From positions 1 to 31,724 of the forward strand of contig CALMJB010000081.1 in assembly GCA_937864205.1 (NCBI GenBank): 31,724 nt of DNA. The letters are read 5' to 3'. Shown here in pieces: positions 31,205 to 31,724 of the stretch (position 1 is its first letter; each line of letters starts with the position of its first letter). The DNA comes from an uncultured Actinomycetes bacterium (GTDB lineage Bacteria; Actinomycetota; Actinomycetes; Nanopelagicales; Nanopelagicaceae). Under the pieces are notes generated by a model. That model was given only the letters and a program-made list of their open reading frames with translations, had not been told where the DNA came from and made no database searches. Both the position numbers and the translations under genes were made by a program.

Positions 31205-31210
31205 AATTTA
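31205..31210 (-). promoter_or_regulatory. -10-like element of ygfZ in the fur stop region
   Basis: TAAATT on the minus strand, 7 nt before the ATG at 31197; its first three bases are the fur stop codon. Possible secondary promoter; weak evidence in AT-rich DNA. Confidence 0.3.
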
Positions 31211-31630
31211 TTGTTTTGCGCACTTGCTGCAATCACCATATATCGCAAAGTGAGTTACATCAGTTTTAAAGCCAAACTCATCAGACAACGAGTTAACAAA
31301 GTTGGTTGCCATTTCAATTGGTGCATCGCCGACCGAACCACATTTGCCGCAAACTAAATGCAGATGGTTTAACTCTTCGCTGGCGTGATAAGTAGAACCA
31401 GAGTGTCCTAAATGTGTATGAGCTACTAGCCCAACATTCTCAAGCGTTTCAAGATTTCGATAAACCGTTGAAAGATTTATATTCGGATTCTCTTTATGAA
31501 CATGAGCGAGAACTTCTTCGGGAGTGGCATGTCCAAGTGATCTGACTGCCTGCAAAACTAACTCTCTTTGCGAAGTAAGCCTTAAACCTTTTTGCCTTAA
31601 TTCATTTTGTTTATCAACTAAATCTGCCAC
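31208..31630 (-). CDS. fur: Fur-family metalloregulator
   Basis: A 140-residue dimeric metal-responsive repressor. The winged-helix DNA-binding domain (about 8-80) has LRLTSQRELVLQAVRSL and INLSTVYRNLETLENVGLV, the recognition-helix signature. The dimerisation domain has the structural zinc pairs CGKC and CSKC and the regulatory histidines in ELNHLHLVC. Metal specificity (Fe, Zn, Mn or peroxide-sensing) is not decidable from the sequence; the two CxxC pairs fit Fur, Zur and PerR alike. It begins with GTG, with TAGACT 6 nt before it. Position ahead of ygfZ and the nitrobindin-like gene suggests iron control. Confidence 0.9.
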   Translation of the reverse strand: MADLVDKQNELRQKGLRLTSQRELVLQAVRSLGHATPEEVLAHVHKENPNINLSTVYRNLETLENVGLVAHTHLGHSGSTYHASEELNHLHLVCGKCGSVGDAPIEMATNFVNSLSDEFGFKTDVTHFAIYGDCSKCAKQ

Positions 31631-31636
31631 TTGCCA

Positions 31637-31642
31637 AGTCTA
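31637..31642 (-). promoter_or_regulatory. -10 element of fur, leaderless type
   Basis: TAGACT on the minus strand, then TGGCAA and the GTG at 31630. The 6-nt rule holds for a GTG start too. A GGCG/CGCC inverted repeat around an A/T run lies just upstream (31645-31661). Confidence 0.5.
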
Positions 31643-31670
31643 ACGGCGGTTTTTTATCGCCTCTCTCACT

Positions 31671-31724
31671 TTAACCAGTGTCAAATACATCTCGCAACCA
31701 AGACAAATCTTGAAAATCGCATTC
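31671..31724 (-). CDS. Possible C-terminal fragment of a further minus-strand gene
   Basis: From the window edge a frame reads ECDFQDLSWLRDVFDTG and stops with TAA, 41 nt before fur starts. Composition is protein-like and the strand matches the operon, but 17 codons are too few for recognition and a random open frame is possible. Confidence 0.25.
   Translation of the reverse strand, partial: ECDFQDLSWLRDVFDTG

Noticed and set aside
31195..31248. ygfZ start at 31248
   Set aside because: The extension lies within fur coding sequence and is not YgfZ-like; 31197 is at a normal distance from the fur stop.
1..31724. Mobile elements, CRISPR arrays, toxin-antitoxin or phage genes
   Set aside because: No transposase, integrase, regularly spaced repeats or paired terminal repeats seen; all sizeable genes fit chromosomal actinobacterial families.

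Overview
The window is AT-rich, very tightly packed chromosomal DNA from an actinobacterium. Markers for that phylum are a DUF2530 protein, DUF3027, DUF3263, CarD, MshA (mycothiol synthesis), a SenX3/RegX3-type two-component pair, a MutT1-type Nudix/phosphatase fusion beside Ppk1, and an LpqE-like lipoprotein. Low G+C, gene ends that touch or overlap and few long spacers suggest a streamlined freshwater lineage such as 'Ca. Nanopelagicales' (acI: Planktophila/Nanopelagicus). That placement is inference; no 16S gene is present. I see no insertion sequence, phage gene, integrase or CRISPR array.

Layout. 1-6046: 3' part of serC, a possible 26-codon ORF, an MFS exporter, a DUF2530 membrane protein missed by simple length cut-offs, a CspB-like cold-shock protein, DUF3027, a stand-alone groEL and a DUF3263 protein. 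6091-14145: a group II PLP decarboxylase with an SDR/DUF2867 protein, NDH-2 with an alpha/beta hydrolase, a cholesterol-oxidase-like GMC flavoprotein, an SbtA-type bicarbonate permease and a PGPGW membrane protein. 14177-18238: tRNA-Thr(TGT) and a polyphosphate block (ppx, mutT1-like, ppk1). 18315-23524: SGNH hydrolase, rlmB-like methyltransferase, cysS, ispDF fusion, carD and, divergently, an LpqE-like lipoprotein; this matches the Mycobacterium Rv3579c-Rv3584 order. 23525-28724: regX3, senX3, phoU, gpmA, a YbjN-like gene and mshA, matching the Mycobacterium Rv0486-Rv0491 order with phoU inserted. 28756-31630: asparaginase, nitrobindin-like protein, a 35-aa membrane microprotein, ygfZ and fur, with a possible gene tail at the right edge.

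How the genes work together. Phosphate is a recurring theme: polyphosphate synthesis and breakdown (Ppk1/Ppx), nucleotide clean-up (MutT1-like) and phosphate sensing (SenX3/RegX3/PhoU). The right end groups Fur, YgfZ (Fe-S related) and a heme-binding nitrobindin, suggesting iron/heme handling.

The strongest unannotated signals are about gene expression. At least 11 genes have a TAnnnT hexamer ending exactly 6 nt before the start codon, the signature of leaderless transcription; three more have 7 nt. Three convergent gene pairs share one palindromic TTAA as both stop codons. The SenX3-like kinase has no membrane segment, and its start is fixed by such a promoter. The asparaginase seems to lack any ATG/GTG/TTG start for its conserved N-terminus and may start at ATT. 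A 35-aa single-span protein is translationally coupled to the nitrobindin gene. No wholly new multi-gene system is visible.
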